From: Leucosporidium creatinivorum
Taxonomy: Eukaryota; Basidiomycota; Microbotryomycetes; Leucosporidiales; Leucosporidiaceae
Direction of reading: 5' to 3'
NCBI GenBank assembly: GCA_001600635.1
Contig: BCKL01000002.1
Location: 174,458 to 238,457 of the forward strand
DNA length: 64,000 bases
The notes beneath the pieces were generated by a model. That model saw only the letters and a program-made list of their open reading frames with translations. It was not told the DNA's origin and searched no databases. The translations under genes were made by a program, and so were the position numbers. How positions within the stretch are numbered: position 1 is the stretch's first letter; every line of letters starts with the position of its first letter. This document shows, one piece after another, positions 34,566-45,590 of this stretch.

Positions 34566-35016
34566 TCGATGGGTCGCTGAGCAGAAGTAGAGGGAGCGGG
34601 GGAAGTTCTCAAGAGCTTAAGTTATCTGTGTTGAAGTAACAGAGGTCTCTGTGTACATTTGGAGTATGCCTATTGATACCCTAGTGTTCGTTCGGTGTGA
34701 CTGGCCGTTTCGGCGAGGGCGCTCGGCTCTTCAGCCCTTCTCGCTCTACAAATGCGGCAGTCGCGCTCGCTGTTGCTCTCAATCTCTCTCTGACGAGGTC
34801 GGGAAGGGAGTGTATGATTTCCGCGAGGGGACTACTACGAACAGGCCATCCGCTGCTCGTCGACTGCGACGAGACGGGGCCACAACAGACATACAGAAAT
34901 GGGGAGACTAAGAGCGAGAGACAGATTATGATATCTAGGAGAATAAATACAGATGAAGCGCGACCACCGAGCCCAGCTCGACCTCCTTCTCTGCACTTCC
35001 GCTCAGCGCTCGGCGC
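34566..35016. other. Convergent intergenic region
   Basis: This 451-bp gap separates the 3' ends of subtilase copy 2 and OMA1. It is somewhat AT-richer (for example around 34630-34680 and 34930-34960). No gene is seen. Confidence 0.5.
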
Positions 35017-37213
35017 TCAAACGGCGAACCGAGTCCCTCGAAACGACACCCACTTCACCAGCTCATCCCTGATCCTCTGCACACGCTCCTCATCCACCGG
35101 ATGACTCCGCAGGAACTTGCAGGCCTTGTCGGAGACGTCCTTGTCGCCGCCCTCGGAGGAGGACATGTTGAGAGCGGGAAGGGCGTGCGAAGCCGAGTGA
35201 AGGCGGAGGTGAGAGGAGGGTGGTGCAGGAGGGAGAGGGTTCGAATGCGAATGGGGGCTGATGGAAGCGGCCAGTCGGTCCTCCCAGAAGTCGAGGGCGA
35301 AGCGAGGGTCGATGCCCGAGTAGGAGAGTAGCCTGCGAGCGAGAGGCGGGTCAGCAGCGGGTTCGAGGAGACAGAGGATATGAAGCTCACCTCAAAGCTA
35401 CGAGATCTGCCTCCGTCTCGAGTGTGCGTGAGGAGCAAGAGTTGAAAATCTGCCCCACGACGCCGAACCCACTGCTCGCTCCCTCGTTCATGCTTCGGCC
35501 AATGGCGTCGTTGAGGAAGGGTCCGAGGAGCGCTGTGATGGGGTAGACGAGGGTGCGAATGACGTCCGAGCCGAGCTTCGTGAGATGAGGGATGAGGAGC
35601 GAGGTGCTGGCGTAAGACTCGAGGGTGTGGGAGAGGACGAGATGGGCGAGCTCGTGGGAGAGGAGGACGGCGAGAGCTTGGGTCTGCTCGCGAGAGGGGA
35701 GGATGGCGGGCTCGAGGTTGGGGAGAGGCGCTGGCGTGGAATCGCGACCGAGGAAACTGAACATGCCGGAGGAGCGAGGCGATTCTGGAGGAGTGGGAGG
35801 AGCGCTGAGCGGTGCAGCCTCGCCGAGAATGTCGTTGAGGAAGCCTAAGATGGGGAACAGGGTCAGATCCGGCTCAACTCGCTGCAGGGGATCACTCAGA
35901 AGCTCACCAGTGTAGACGACGACAACTCCACGCCGTCCCTTCGAGTCGCGTCCTTCATCGACGTGGTCGGGTCCGAATCCAAACGAGAAGGCGTTGGGCT
36001 CGTCTCGCTCAATGACGAGGAGATCATACTCGCAAGCGAGCTCGTCTGCTGTTGGCTTTCCTACGCTTCCATCTCGGTGCTTGCCCATGTACAGCGAGCC
36101 TTTGGCGCCGAGCTCGTGGGCCGAGGCGACAGTCGTCCTCGGGGCGAGAGGGTAGCGAGTCGGAGGAGGCTGCAGGAGCGCCTCTTGCAGCTGAACTCCT
36201 CCTGTAGCTTCCGTAGCGCCATCGACCGTTGCGAGCATCGGCACTCCCGTCTCCAGCCTCCTCAACACAGCCTCGGTCCAGCGGACTCGCCAATCACGCT
36301 CATCGAGGACCTCTCCACCGAGAAGAAGGCGACGTCCAGTCGTCGGCGAGTAGCCCTCGTTGTCGAGCTCGAGGACTGAGCGAAGGATGTCGACCCAATC
36401 CCGGCTCGGTGCCGTCGAGGATTCCCCGACGGTGAGAATGGACGAGACGAGGTCGGCTTCCTCGGTCGGGGAGAGCATCATGACTCGAAGGCGACCGGTG
36501 ACTGGCGTCCTTTCAAACGAGGCGGCGATGATGGCGACGGTGAGGAGGATGGGAGCGAGGACGAGGGCAGGAACGATCCACATGGCGTTGACCCTCATTG
36601 CTCGACCGTTGACGACCTCTCCCGAGGGGTGATGCGACTTAATAAGGCGCCGTAGCCAATTCGAGGCTTTCTCCGGGTCGCGGAGGTATCTCTCTCGAAG
36701 GGCGTAGATGAACTTGGCGCGGAGGGAGAGGGGGAGGGCGGTGAGGGCGATGCGGGAGACGATCATGGTGATGTTGATCGCGGCGGTGGATTTGAGTAGG
36801 CCGACGAGCGGGAGAAGAATGGGAAGGCCTGCCTGCATGACTGCACGAGGGACGGCATCGACGCAAGGGATGCAGGGTCGGCACGAGGAGGCGAATCCGC
36901 GGATCTGAAGGCCTCCAGGGATGAGCTTTGGTGCCGTGGGGAAGGGAGTGCGAGCGGAGCTGAAGATGGAAGGGCGGGCGGCGGCGAAGGAGGGCGGTGG
37001 TGGTGGGAGCGAGGGAGCGAGGGCTGCGAAGGGAGTCTTGGACGCCGAGTAGCGGGAGTGGTCGTGGATGACGCTTCGGCGGTATTTGGGAGCCGTCTTG
37101 GGGACTCGCGGCTTGACGACGAGGAAGTGGAAGAGTCCATACTTGAACAGGGTGGGGTCGGTCCTCCCCCTCATTCGAATCGCTCTTTGGAAGCGCATCT
37201 CGCTCATGCTCAT
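35017..37213 (-). CDS. OMA1: Mitochondrial metallopeptidase OMA1 (M48)
   Basis: This is an inner-membrane zinc protease of mitochondrial stress response. From the ATG at 37213 (MSMSEMRFQRAIRMRG) a basic N-terminus leads to a likely presequence cleavage region (QIRGFASS). A hydrophobic segment follows (NAMWIVPALVLAPILLTVAI), then the family hallmark FERTPVTGRLRVMMLSPTEE. After VVVVYTG an intron of about 64 nt joins to FLNDILGEAAP. The zinc motif is LLSHELAHLVLSH (HELAH), and the third ligand region is ETEADLVALR. The protein ends VKWVSFRGTRFAV; the stop is at 35017-35019. The frame stays open upstream of 37213 to an acceptor near 37541, so a longer N-terminus through the exon at 37579-38004 is possible. 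Confidence 0.85.
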
Positions 37214-37578
37214 CCTGGCGCGCTGCTTGGCGCGGCCATGCTGCCTACGATGACAGGGCTTGCGGTTCCAAGCATTGTTGGTGAAGAACTGAGGGCGAGC
37301 GCCGCCGTTGCCCCAGATCTTGCCGCCTGCGCCGGTGAATCCAGCGTCGCCCGAGGTCCATCCTTTGAACTGCTGCGAGTCGTCGGCTGAGCCAGTCGAG
37401 TGCTGCGACCACGCTGCACTCGAGCTATCGAACTCGTCGGGGCGAGCTTGCCGAAGGCCAGTCCGAGGTGTAGGCTTCCGACGAGCTTGCGAGAGGGTTT
37501 CGACGACTTGACACCACACGAGGCATCGTGCCTTGCCGCTCCACTGTAGATGTAGTCGGTCAGCAGCTTACTCATAAT

Positions 37579-38004
37579 CTATAGTCGTGTGTCTGCCGCC
37601 TTGATCCGCGATGCATCTGAAGGCTGCCGACGAGGCGACCCCGTGCAGATCTCGCCCTCCTCGTCTGGCTCTTCGGCGATCTCGGAGCAGGCAAGGGTGC
37701 AGAATCGAGTGCGCACCTTTCCGTTCTTCATCTCCTCCGGCGAAGGTAATCCCTGCCTCCAAAAGCCCGACTCGGACGGAAACGGTTTGACGTCTCGCTC
37801 CTCCTCTCGGGCGCTGCTGTAGGCCGTCGAAGCGAAGGACCTGGCGCCGGGGAAGTGGTGTGAGACCTGGCTAATTTGCCTATCGCAAGTGAGTCCTGCT
37901 TGGTGGAAGGGGCAGCTGCCTCGGTGCTCGTGAGCCGCCCACAAGTTGCTCAGGCTGAGAACACGGGGCGGGCCCGCGAGCTTTCGGCGTGGAAGCCAGG
38001 CCAT
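37579..38004 (-). CDS. Possible 5' exon of OMA1, or separate small mitochondrial protein
   Basis: The ATG at 38004 opens MAWLPRRKLAGPPRVLSLSN and later HHFPGARSFASTAYSSA, which looks like a mitochondrial presequence with a cleavage site. The frame continues through PFPSESGFWRQGLPSPEEMK. A GTGCGC donor right after NGK (near 37718) and a GCTGACCGACTACATCTACAG acceptor (near 37541) would join it in frame to WSGKARCLVWCQVVETL and so to the open frame ahead of OMA1. Read unspliced, it ends at 37579. The fused model would give OMA1 two presequence-like stretches, which is odd, so I list the exon separately. Confidence 0.35.
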   Translation of the reverse strand: MAWLPRRKLAGPPRVLSLSNLWAAHEHRGSCPFHQAGLTCDRQISQVSHHFPGARSFASTAYSSAREEERDVKPFPSESGFWRQGLPSPEEMKNGKVRTRFCTLACSEIAEEPDEEGEICTGSPRRQPSDASRIKAADTRL

Positions 38005-38559
38005 CGTGCAGGTGTCCGCAGAGGCGTGTGTAGGTCGTTAGATCGCTGCGAGGTGTGTCGTCGCCGCGGAGGCGCTGAGACGAGGATGAAGTCGAAGCGA
38101 GAGCGAGTCAGGTCGCTTTTGGTGGGCAAGGGGCCCAGGGGAGGCGCCTCTTCGATACCTTGAGATCGGCGCCGAGTTGAATGATGCTCTGCAGAGTCGA
38201 TAAAAGACCATACCGAGCGCCATCTAGGGACTCTACGCTATCGTTGAGGTGTACGAGCCCCTCGCCGAAGTCCGCTTCGCTTCGTAGCCGAAATCGCGGG
38301 GCTGGCTGTAGGTGAACGAAGGCCTACAAGCGGTGTCAGAGCTCTCTGATTGGCCTAAGCTACCGCCTCCGAGCCGAGGGGATCTCAAGAGCTCGAACGC
38401 AGCGAGCTCGGCGCTCTCGGCGGAGGGGTCCACGAGCTTAGAGGCGCTCGCGACTCGAAGCAGACCAGGACGTAGACCTTCGAAAGGGGCTTGCACAGAT
38501 AACTACTCTTGGTACCGCTTTTGCTATGAAGACGACGTCCTTCCCCATCCTTTTCGCTC
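38005..38559. other. Intergenic region between OMA1 and the peroxiredoxin gene
   Basis: This 555-bp stretch contains only short ORFs with no splice or motif support. It includes the upstream region of the OMA1-side transcript. I see nothing nameable. Confidence 0.45.
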
Positions 38560-39737
38560 TTAGTCCTTGAGGCCTTTGACGAAGGCGAGCCTGCGAGATG
38601 CCGAGAGAACACAGATCAGCGTCGTTCGAGGTTCGTCACGAGTGGCAATCATCGCCACTCACGCATTCTTGGGGTCGTCGGCAGGCTTGACACCGATCTT
38701 AGCCTCGAGAAGCTTCCCTCCCTGCAGAGAAGACGATCGCCGAGGATCAGTCTTAGGAGGGAGACAGGGGATCAAGAGGCGTGAAGGTTGAGCTCACCTT
38801 CTCGATAACCCAGTGGCAGCGCCTGTGAGGTGGGCAACAGCTAGTCAGCTCCAACCAACGTGCGAGTGACCGCCGCTGAGCAGGTCGACATCGAGCGAGG
38901 GCCATCCGAACTCACTTCTTCGCCTCGGTCGAGCCGAGCTTGTTGAGCAGCTCGCGCTTAGGGTCAGAGAGGAGCGAGTACTGCAGCTTCTTGCCCGTCT
39001 TCCACGAGAGCTGAGCCTTCGGCGCATCTTGCGAGAGGCCGTAGACCTGGAAGTCGAGCTCGGTGAACTCGTCGTAAATGTCCCTGAATCCGCATGCTTG
39101 GTTTGTGCAGCCGGGCGTGTTGGCGCGAGGGTAGGAGAAGATGACCAGGCTGGAGCATGGGAAAGAGGAGAAGGGATGACCGATAGCGCCGAGAGGTGAC
39201 AGAGATGAGGGTTCGAGGGTCAGCAAAGGCTCGTAAAGGATGCAGAGATTGAATGCGGACTGCTCCCCGCAGCAAGCCTCGTCCGATACAGCACAAGGTC
39301 ACCGCCGGATCGGTCAACGGCCAACTCACCCGCTCTTCTCGTACAGCGTCGCGAGGGACACTTCCTGGTCGTCCTCTGTAACAGAACCAAGTCAGCACTC
39401 CTGATTTTCCTCCGAAGTGCTACAAGTCCTCCCACGCACCGTTCTTCAGCGTCACATCGCCGACCACCTCCCCCACCTCGAGCGGGCCCTTGCTCTCCTT
39501 CTTGGCCTTCTTCGCGGGCTGAGCATCCTCTGCAGCATCCTCCTCTTCATCTTCTTCCTTAGCCTCCTTGACCGGCTCGACCTTCTCGCCCTTGGAAGCA
39601 GGCTTGGCCTTTGATGCCGTCGACGCGGGCTTGCCGTTCGAGGCGGGTTTCGAGTCTGCGCTGGCCGAACGAGGGGAGCGCCTAAGGCCCTCAGCAGGTG
39701 CAGCGGATTCCGTGGGCTCTTTGCGCTTGGGTGCCAT
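38560..39737 (-). CDS. Nuclear-type thiol peroxidase (Dot5 / BCP-PrxQ peroxiredoxin)
   Basis: This enzyme reduces peroxides through thioredoxin. The N-terminal 100 residues are Lys/Ala/Glu-rich (MAPKRKEPTESAAPAEG and QPAKKAKKESKG) and carry good nuclear-localisation patches. The peroxiredoxin domain follows: KNG, EDDQEVSLATLYEKSG, then LVIFSYPRANTPGCTNQACG with the peroxidatic Cys of TPGCT and the resolving Cys five residues on, as in BCP/PrxQ enzymes. Then FRDIYDEF, VYGLSQDAPKAQLSW, YSLLSDPKRELLNKLG, RCHWVIEKG and a C-terminal LAFVKGLKD. Five or so short introns are used. The basic extension matches yeast Dot5 more than the bacterial enzyme. The stop is TAA at 38560-38562. Confidence 0.92.
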
Positions 39738-40208
39738 GTTGATGTATCGAGATGAGGTAGCTAGAGAAGGGAAAGAGACGCGAGCGCCGACTCCCGTCTC
39801 GCGCCATTGACTTGGCAGTCAGGAGGTCGCTACATTCAATCAGGGAGCATGGAGATACAGTGTAGAGCATTACTCAGCGCCCGAACAAGGCTGCAGCTGA
39901 CCCCTCGCTGTGGATCCCTGCCCCCGAGCGAATCCCTACTTCGTGCCGTCGCCGAGCAGCCTTCCAACCATTCGGGAGATACTGAGACGACCTTCACCCT
40001 CAGTAAACACTTCGAAACGCCAGAATGTACTCTCTGCTTCCCCTCCACAAAGCAGGGCCTCCAGGATTTATCGCGATACTCGCTGGAACGGACGGAGCCG
40101 AGCGGCTCTCTGCGAAGCGCTCGGTCGAGCGCTGGAAGCTGTTCGGTTGCGTTAATGACAGCGAGAGCAGTCTGATGGAGTGCAGAGCATGCAGATCGTC
40201 CATCCTGG
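39738..40208. other. Upstream region of the peroxiredoxin gene
   Basis: This is the divergent flank before the possible small gene at 40209. ORFs on both strands overlap here without gene-like features. Confidence 0.4.
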
Positions 40209-40584
40209 ATGTTCACAGCTGCTATCATACACCCCTCTAGCAGAGCACTGGGTCACTTTTTGAACTTGCCTGCCCCGCCTTCGCTTCTTCGCTTCAGACC
40301 AGACGCGCCTCCTCCCCAGGATCGTCCCTCAGGCTCGCCTAGGTGAGTTTTGCCTGCTCTTGTGCCCTCCCCTGCTCCCCCACAACTCCAAGCATCCGAG
40401 TCAACCAGCAGCGCCTGCTGCCGTCTCTTTCGACCTCTGGGAAGCAGCTCTCGACAGAGCTCGTTGTGGGTTCTACAACTCTGGGGGGTCGCTGGCGGTG
40501 ATCCGAAAGGATATTCGCCCGATGCTGTACCCTTGCATTGAGCTACAGGGTCCTGCGCGAGCCGAAGGAAGCCGTTTTGCCTGA
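40209..40584 (+). CDS. Possible small spliced gene, unknown
   Basis: The ATG at 40209 opens MFTAAIIHPSSRALGHFLNL, then PAPPSLLRFRPDAPPPQDRP up to a GTGAGT donor at 40343. An acceptor CATCCGAG near 40398 joins it in frame to SQPAAPAAVSFDLWEAALDR, ARCGFYNSGGSLAVIRKD and IRPMLYPCIEL, ending at TGA 40584. That makes about 107 residues. The N-terminus is Arg/Ser-containing and amphipathic, as in mitochondrial presequences. I do not recognise the family, and the intron lacks the usual GCTGAC branch site. It could be a real small mitochondrial protein or a chance pair of open frames. Confidence 0.4.
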
Positions 40585-40944
40585 GACGCATAATCTTGAG
40601 CTGTTTGCGACGATGCGGGGGATGGCGATGGACTGTAGTGTAGAGCAAGGAAAAGGCTGCAAGAGATCGACGGCTGACATTTGGATTACCCACAGACGCG
40701 ACCGACCACCTCAGTAGCTTCAGCTATTCTCACTCTCGGCGCCCTTTCGAATCCTTGACTCGTGAGCTTTCGCTTCTTTGCTCGGCTACAAGATCCGCGC
40801 TGATCGCCTTTGGGTCTTCAGATTGAGCTCAAAGGACATACCTATCACAACTCCACTCCCTACATCCTCGAACGAGCTCTTCGTACGGTCTCGCACGTTT
40901 CCACCGCGAAGGAGCCGAGCTGACCCTACTATATCTTTCAGACG
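40585..40944. promoter_or_regulatory. Upstream region of FGAM synthase
   Basis: This 360-bp stretch lies before the ATG at 40945. A GCTGAC...CTTTCAG pair ends 3 nt before the ATG, so a 5'-UTR intron is likely. Confidence 0.5.
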
Positions 40945-43900
40945 ATGCTTGTCCTCCCCGGAGCTTCCATCTTCCACCCTTCGCAGCGAGCTGCCCTCCT
41001 CGCTCGCCTCACCCCCGGCCTTTCCTCCCTCTCCTCGGTCGATGCCATCTTCGTGCACTACGTCTCGGCGGCCACCCCCGAGGCTGCTGCCACCCTTGCT
41101 TCGCCTTCTTCGGCCGAGCGCAAGGTCCTCGAAGCTCTCCTCACTTACGGAGACGACTACGCCCTCGAGGGAACTCGCAGCACCGTCGACGCTGCCATCG
41201 CCGGTCAGACCTCGATGGACTCTTCGGCCGTCTTCGTCGTCCCCCGCGCTGGAACCATCTCCCCCTGGTCCAGTAAGGCTACCGACATCGCTCGGATGTG
41301 CACCCTTGCCGGTGTCGTCCAGCGCATCGAGCGTGGAGTCGTCTTCGTCTTCAAGGCCGACTTGCCAATCAAGGTCGCCGACCTCCACGAGAAGGTCGCT
41401 CAGCACCTCCACGACCGCATGACTCAACTCCTCCTCGACTCGCTACCCGTCGAGAAGTCGCTCTTCGAGAGGGGCAGTCCCGCTCCCCTCCGCACCATCG
41501 ACCTCCTCGGCGATGGCTCTGCCACTCGCGAGCAGGCGCGCGACACGCTCGTCAAGGCCAACGTCGAGCTGGGACTCGCTCTCGGCGGCGATGAGCTCGA
41601 CTACCTCGTCGAGTCTTTCCTCTCCACCTCGGCCACTGGTCGCAACCCTACCGACGTCGAGCTCTTCATGTTCGCTCAGGTCAACTCGGAGCACTGCCGT
41701 CACAAGATCTTCAACGCTGCCTGGACCGTTGATGGACAACCCAAGGACCTCTCGCTCTTCGCCATGATCCGCAACACCCACAAGCTCACTCCCGAGAACA
41801 CCATTTCGGCCTACTCGGACAACGCCGCCGTCATCGAGGGATCCATCGCTCCTCGCTTCGCCGCCGCTCCTGCGCCCGACGACGCCAAGGTCAACCTCTA
41901 CCAGACCGCCTACGAGTCCATGCCCATTCTCATCAAGGTCGAGACCCACAACCACCCTACCGCCGTCTCGCCCTTCCCCGGAGCGGCCACTGGTTCCGGA
42001 GGAGAGATTCGCGACGAGGGAGCCGTTGGACGTGGCTCGCGCCCCAAGGCCGGTCTCGGAGGATTCACCGTCTCCAACCTCCTCATCCCCGACTTTGTCC
42101 AGCCCTGGGAGACCGATTTCGGCAAGCCCAGCCACATCGCCAGCGCCTTCGACATCATGATCGAGGGTCCCCTCGGCTCCAGCGCTTTCAACAACGAGTT
42201 CGGTCGCCCTGGACTCAACGGCTACTTCAGGACCTTCTCGGAGGAGGTTCCTTGCACCGACAAGGATGGAGGAAGGTCGACCGAGGTTCGCGGCTACCAC
42301 AAGCCCATCATGATTGCTGGAGGATATGGAAACGTTCGCCCCGAGTTCGCTCTCAAGGACAAGATCACTCCCGGCGCCCACATCATTGTCCTTGGAGGTC
42401 CCGGCATGCTCATCGGTCTCGGAGGAGGAGCCGCCTCGTCGATGGCTTCGGGATCCAGCTCGGCCGCCCTCGACTTCGCCTCGGTGCAGAGGGAGAACCC
42501 CGAGATGCAGCGTCGTTGCCAGCAGGTCCTCGACTCGTGCACCAGTCTCGGCGACAACAACCCCATCCAGTCGGTGCACGACGTCGGAGCCGGAGGAATC
42601 TCCAACGCTCTCCCCGAACTCGTTCACGACGCTGGACTCGGCGCCGTCTTTGAGATTCGCGACGTCCTCGTCGACGATCCCGGCATGTCGCCCATGGAGA
42701 TCTGGTGCAACGAGTCGCAGGAGCGCTACGTCCTCGCCGTGGGACCCGAGCACATCGACGCCTTCGAGGCCATCGCCAAGCGCGAGCGCTGCCCCTACTC
42801 CATCGTCGGAGTCGCCACCGAGAAGGAGGACCTCATCGTCACCGACCGTCTCCTCGGCTCCGACGCCATCCGCCTCCCCATGTCGGTCCTCTTCGGCAAG
42901 GCTCCCAAGATGTCGAGGCAGTCGCAGACCACCGTCGAGCCTCGCGATGCCTTCGACTCGTCCCTAAAGACCTACCTCCCCTCCCTTTCCACCCCTCGCG
43001 ACCTCCTCGACGAAGCCGTCAACCGCGTCATGCACCTTCCCTCCGTCGGCTCCAAGTCCTTCCTCATCACCATTGGCGACCGCTCCATCTCGGGACTCGT
43101 CGCTCGCGACCAGATGGTCGGCCCGTGGCAGGTTCCCGTCGCCGACGTCGCCGTCACCTCCTCCTCCTACGGCTTCGATGTCGCTGTCGGAGAGGCTATG
43201 GCCATGGGAGAGCGCACTCCTCTCGCCCTCCTTAACCCCGCCGCCTCCGCCAAGATGGCCGTCGCTGAATCCCTCCTCAACCTCTCCGCCGCTTCCGTCG
43301 AGTCGCTCGCCCACGTCAAGATCTCGGCCAACTGGATGTGCGCTGCTTCGTACAAGAACGAGGGCGCAGGTCTCTACGAGGCCGTCCAGGCCATCGGCAT
43401 GGACCTTTGCCCCGCTCTCGGCGTGAGCATTCCCGTCGGCAAGGACTCGATGTCGATGTCGATGGGCTGGGATGGAGAGGATGGACAGCGCAAGACTGTG
43501 ACCGCTCCCATGTCCTGCATCATCACCGCCTTCTCCCCCGTCCTCTCGACCGAGCAGACCTGGACCCCCGAGCTCCGCACCGACCAGACCGAACCTACCG
43601 TCCTCGTCTTCTTCGACCTTGCCGGAGGTAAGCAGCGTCTCGGTGGATCCGCTCTCGCTCAGGTTTTCAAGCAACTCGGCTCCGAGTCCCCCGATGTCGA
43701 GGACGCCGCCACCCTCAAGGCCTTCTTCAACGCCTGCCAGCAGATCCGTCTCGAGCACCCCGACCTCGTTCTCGCCTACCACGACCGCTCCGACGGAGGA
43801 ATCCTCACCACCATCGTCGAGATGTGCTTCGCCGGACGCGTTGGAGCCGAGATTATGGTCGACGCCTTCAAGAAGGACGATGATTCCGTCGCCGCTCTCT

Positions 43901-45204
43901 TCAACGAGGAGCTCGGAGCCGTCTTCCAGGTTCGCGAGTCGGACGCCGCTCAGCTTAGCAAGTCGTTCGTCCACGCTGGTTTCCCCGTCTCCGACATCCA
44001 CGTTATCGGACGTGTCGCCACCGACCGCGCCGACCAGGCCATCAGCATCGCCTCGGGCGGCAGCCTCCTCTGGTCGTCGACTCGCGGCGAGCTGCAGCAG
44101 GCCTGGTCGGAGACCTCGTACAAGATGCAGGCTCTCCGTGATAGCCCCGAAGGAGCTCTCCAAGAGTTCGAGAACATCACCGACGAGGCCAACACCGGAC
44201 TCTTCTACCGCCTCTCTTTCGACCCCGCCGTCAACGTCGCCGACCCCCTCCTCGAGCGCCTCACTTCCCTCAACGATCGCCCCAAGGTCGCCATCCTCCG
44301 TGAGCAAGGAGTCAACGGTCACATCGAGATGGCCTACTCGTTCAACGTCGCTGGATTCGCCGCCGTCGACGTCCACATGTCCGACATCATCTCGGGCAAG
44401 GTCGCCCTCTCCGACTTCAAGGGTATCGCCGCCTGTGGAGGATTCTCCTACGGTGACGTCCTCGGCGCCGGTAACGGATGGGCCCAGTCGATCCTCCTCA
44501 ACGAGCGCGCCCGCACCGAGTTCACCGACTTCTTCGCCTCGCGCAAGGACACCTTCGCCCTCGCCGTCTGCAACGGATGCCAGCTCTTCAGTCAGCTCAA
44601 GGAGCTCATCCCCGGAGCCGAGGAGTGGCCGCTGTTCAAGCAGAACCTGTCGGGCCGCTTCGAAGGTCGCGCTTCGCTCGTCGAGATCGACTCGCCTGCC
44701 GACGATTCCGTCTTCCTTCGCGGCATGCACGGTTCGGTCCTCCCCGTCGCCGTCGCTCACGGTGAAGGTCGTGCTACCTACGTTGGAGGTGAGCTGCTCC
44801 TCTTTGTACCGCGTCTCGTCGAGAGCTGACCTGTTCTCGCCTGTCCCTTCCGTTCCCCTCTCTCGCTTTCTCGCTCCCCTCCCCTTCCCCTCGCCCAACC
44901 TCTCCATCACTCTTTCTCTCCATCTACCACTACAGGCGCATCTCCCTCCTCCTCCACCGTCTGCGTCCGTTACGTTGATCCGTCGGGAGCTCGTACCGAA
45001 CGCTACCCTTACAACCCGAATGGAAGTCCCGAAGGAGTCACCGGTGTCGCCGCTCTCGGAGGTCGTGTACTCGCGCTCATGCCTCATCCTGAGCGTGTCA
45101 CCCTCGCGAGGAGCAACAGCTGGAAGCCGTCATCTTCGACTTCGTGGCAAGGACGAGGACCGTGGGCGAGGATCTTCGAGAACGCTAGGCAGTGGGTGGC
45201 ATAA
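40945..45204 (+). CDS. ADE6: Phosphoribosylformylglycinamidine synthase (FGAM synthase)
   Basis: This is the fourth step of de novo purine synthesis: FGAR plus glutamine and ATP to FGAM, in the cytosol. The protein has about 1,370 residues in the order N-domain ([20 protein letters not shown]), linker and first ATPase half ([57 protein letters not shown]), second half ([42 protein letters not shown]) and the C-terminal glutaminase. In the glutaminase, the nucleophile Cys is in [11 protein letters not shown] and the His in ALMPHPERV. Only one coding intron (44787-44936) breaks it, just before GGASPSSS. That is remarkable beside its intron-rich neighbours. The extreme codon bias indicates strong expression and produces long false antisense ORFs. 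The stop is TAA at 45202-45204. Confidence 0.97.
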
Positions 45205-45590
45205 GTTGGGGCTTAGAGAAGATGATTATGATTAAACTAGAACTATTAGCGATGCATTCGATTTACCTTTTGTAGTACATCCCGCCTTCAAGAGAGCAGA
45301 GAGCGAGAGCGTGAGCCTGGAAGCGCAAGCCGAGCGCCGACTTCGAAGTTTGGAAGGCTGGAGGCGATGCGCAAACGAAAGGAGGATGCAGGTTAGACGC
45401 CGACTCTACATCAGGCGTTTCGTCTTCCCTCGGCATTTCCACTCTGTAGCTCGATACCCTCCACTCTCACACGTTCGCCGAACTTGCTCCCTCGAACGCC
45501 GTAAGTGAACGCCATTTCTATACATTGCTGAACGAGTTACTGCTTCTGATGTTGCTAAGTACACTACACGATCTAAACATAATCGTGTCA
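45205..45590. other. Convergent intergenic region
   Basis: This 386-bp gap separates the 3' ends of FGAM synthase and ATG13. The part near 45530-45600 is AT-richer than its surroundings. No gene is seen. Confidence 0.5.

Noticed and set aside
40253-40693. Minus-strand ORF of 146 codons upstream of FGAM synthase
   Set aside because: No ATG at its start, no splice logic, Gly/Arg-rich shadow composition.
41443-42753. Antisense open frame of about 430 codons
   Set aside because: Same cause: a shadow of FGAM synthase.
42964-45087. Antisense open frame of about 700 codons
   Set aside because: It lies exactly opposite FGAM synthase and follows from its codon bias; composition is Gly/Glu/Val/Asp-rich without motifs or splice signals.
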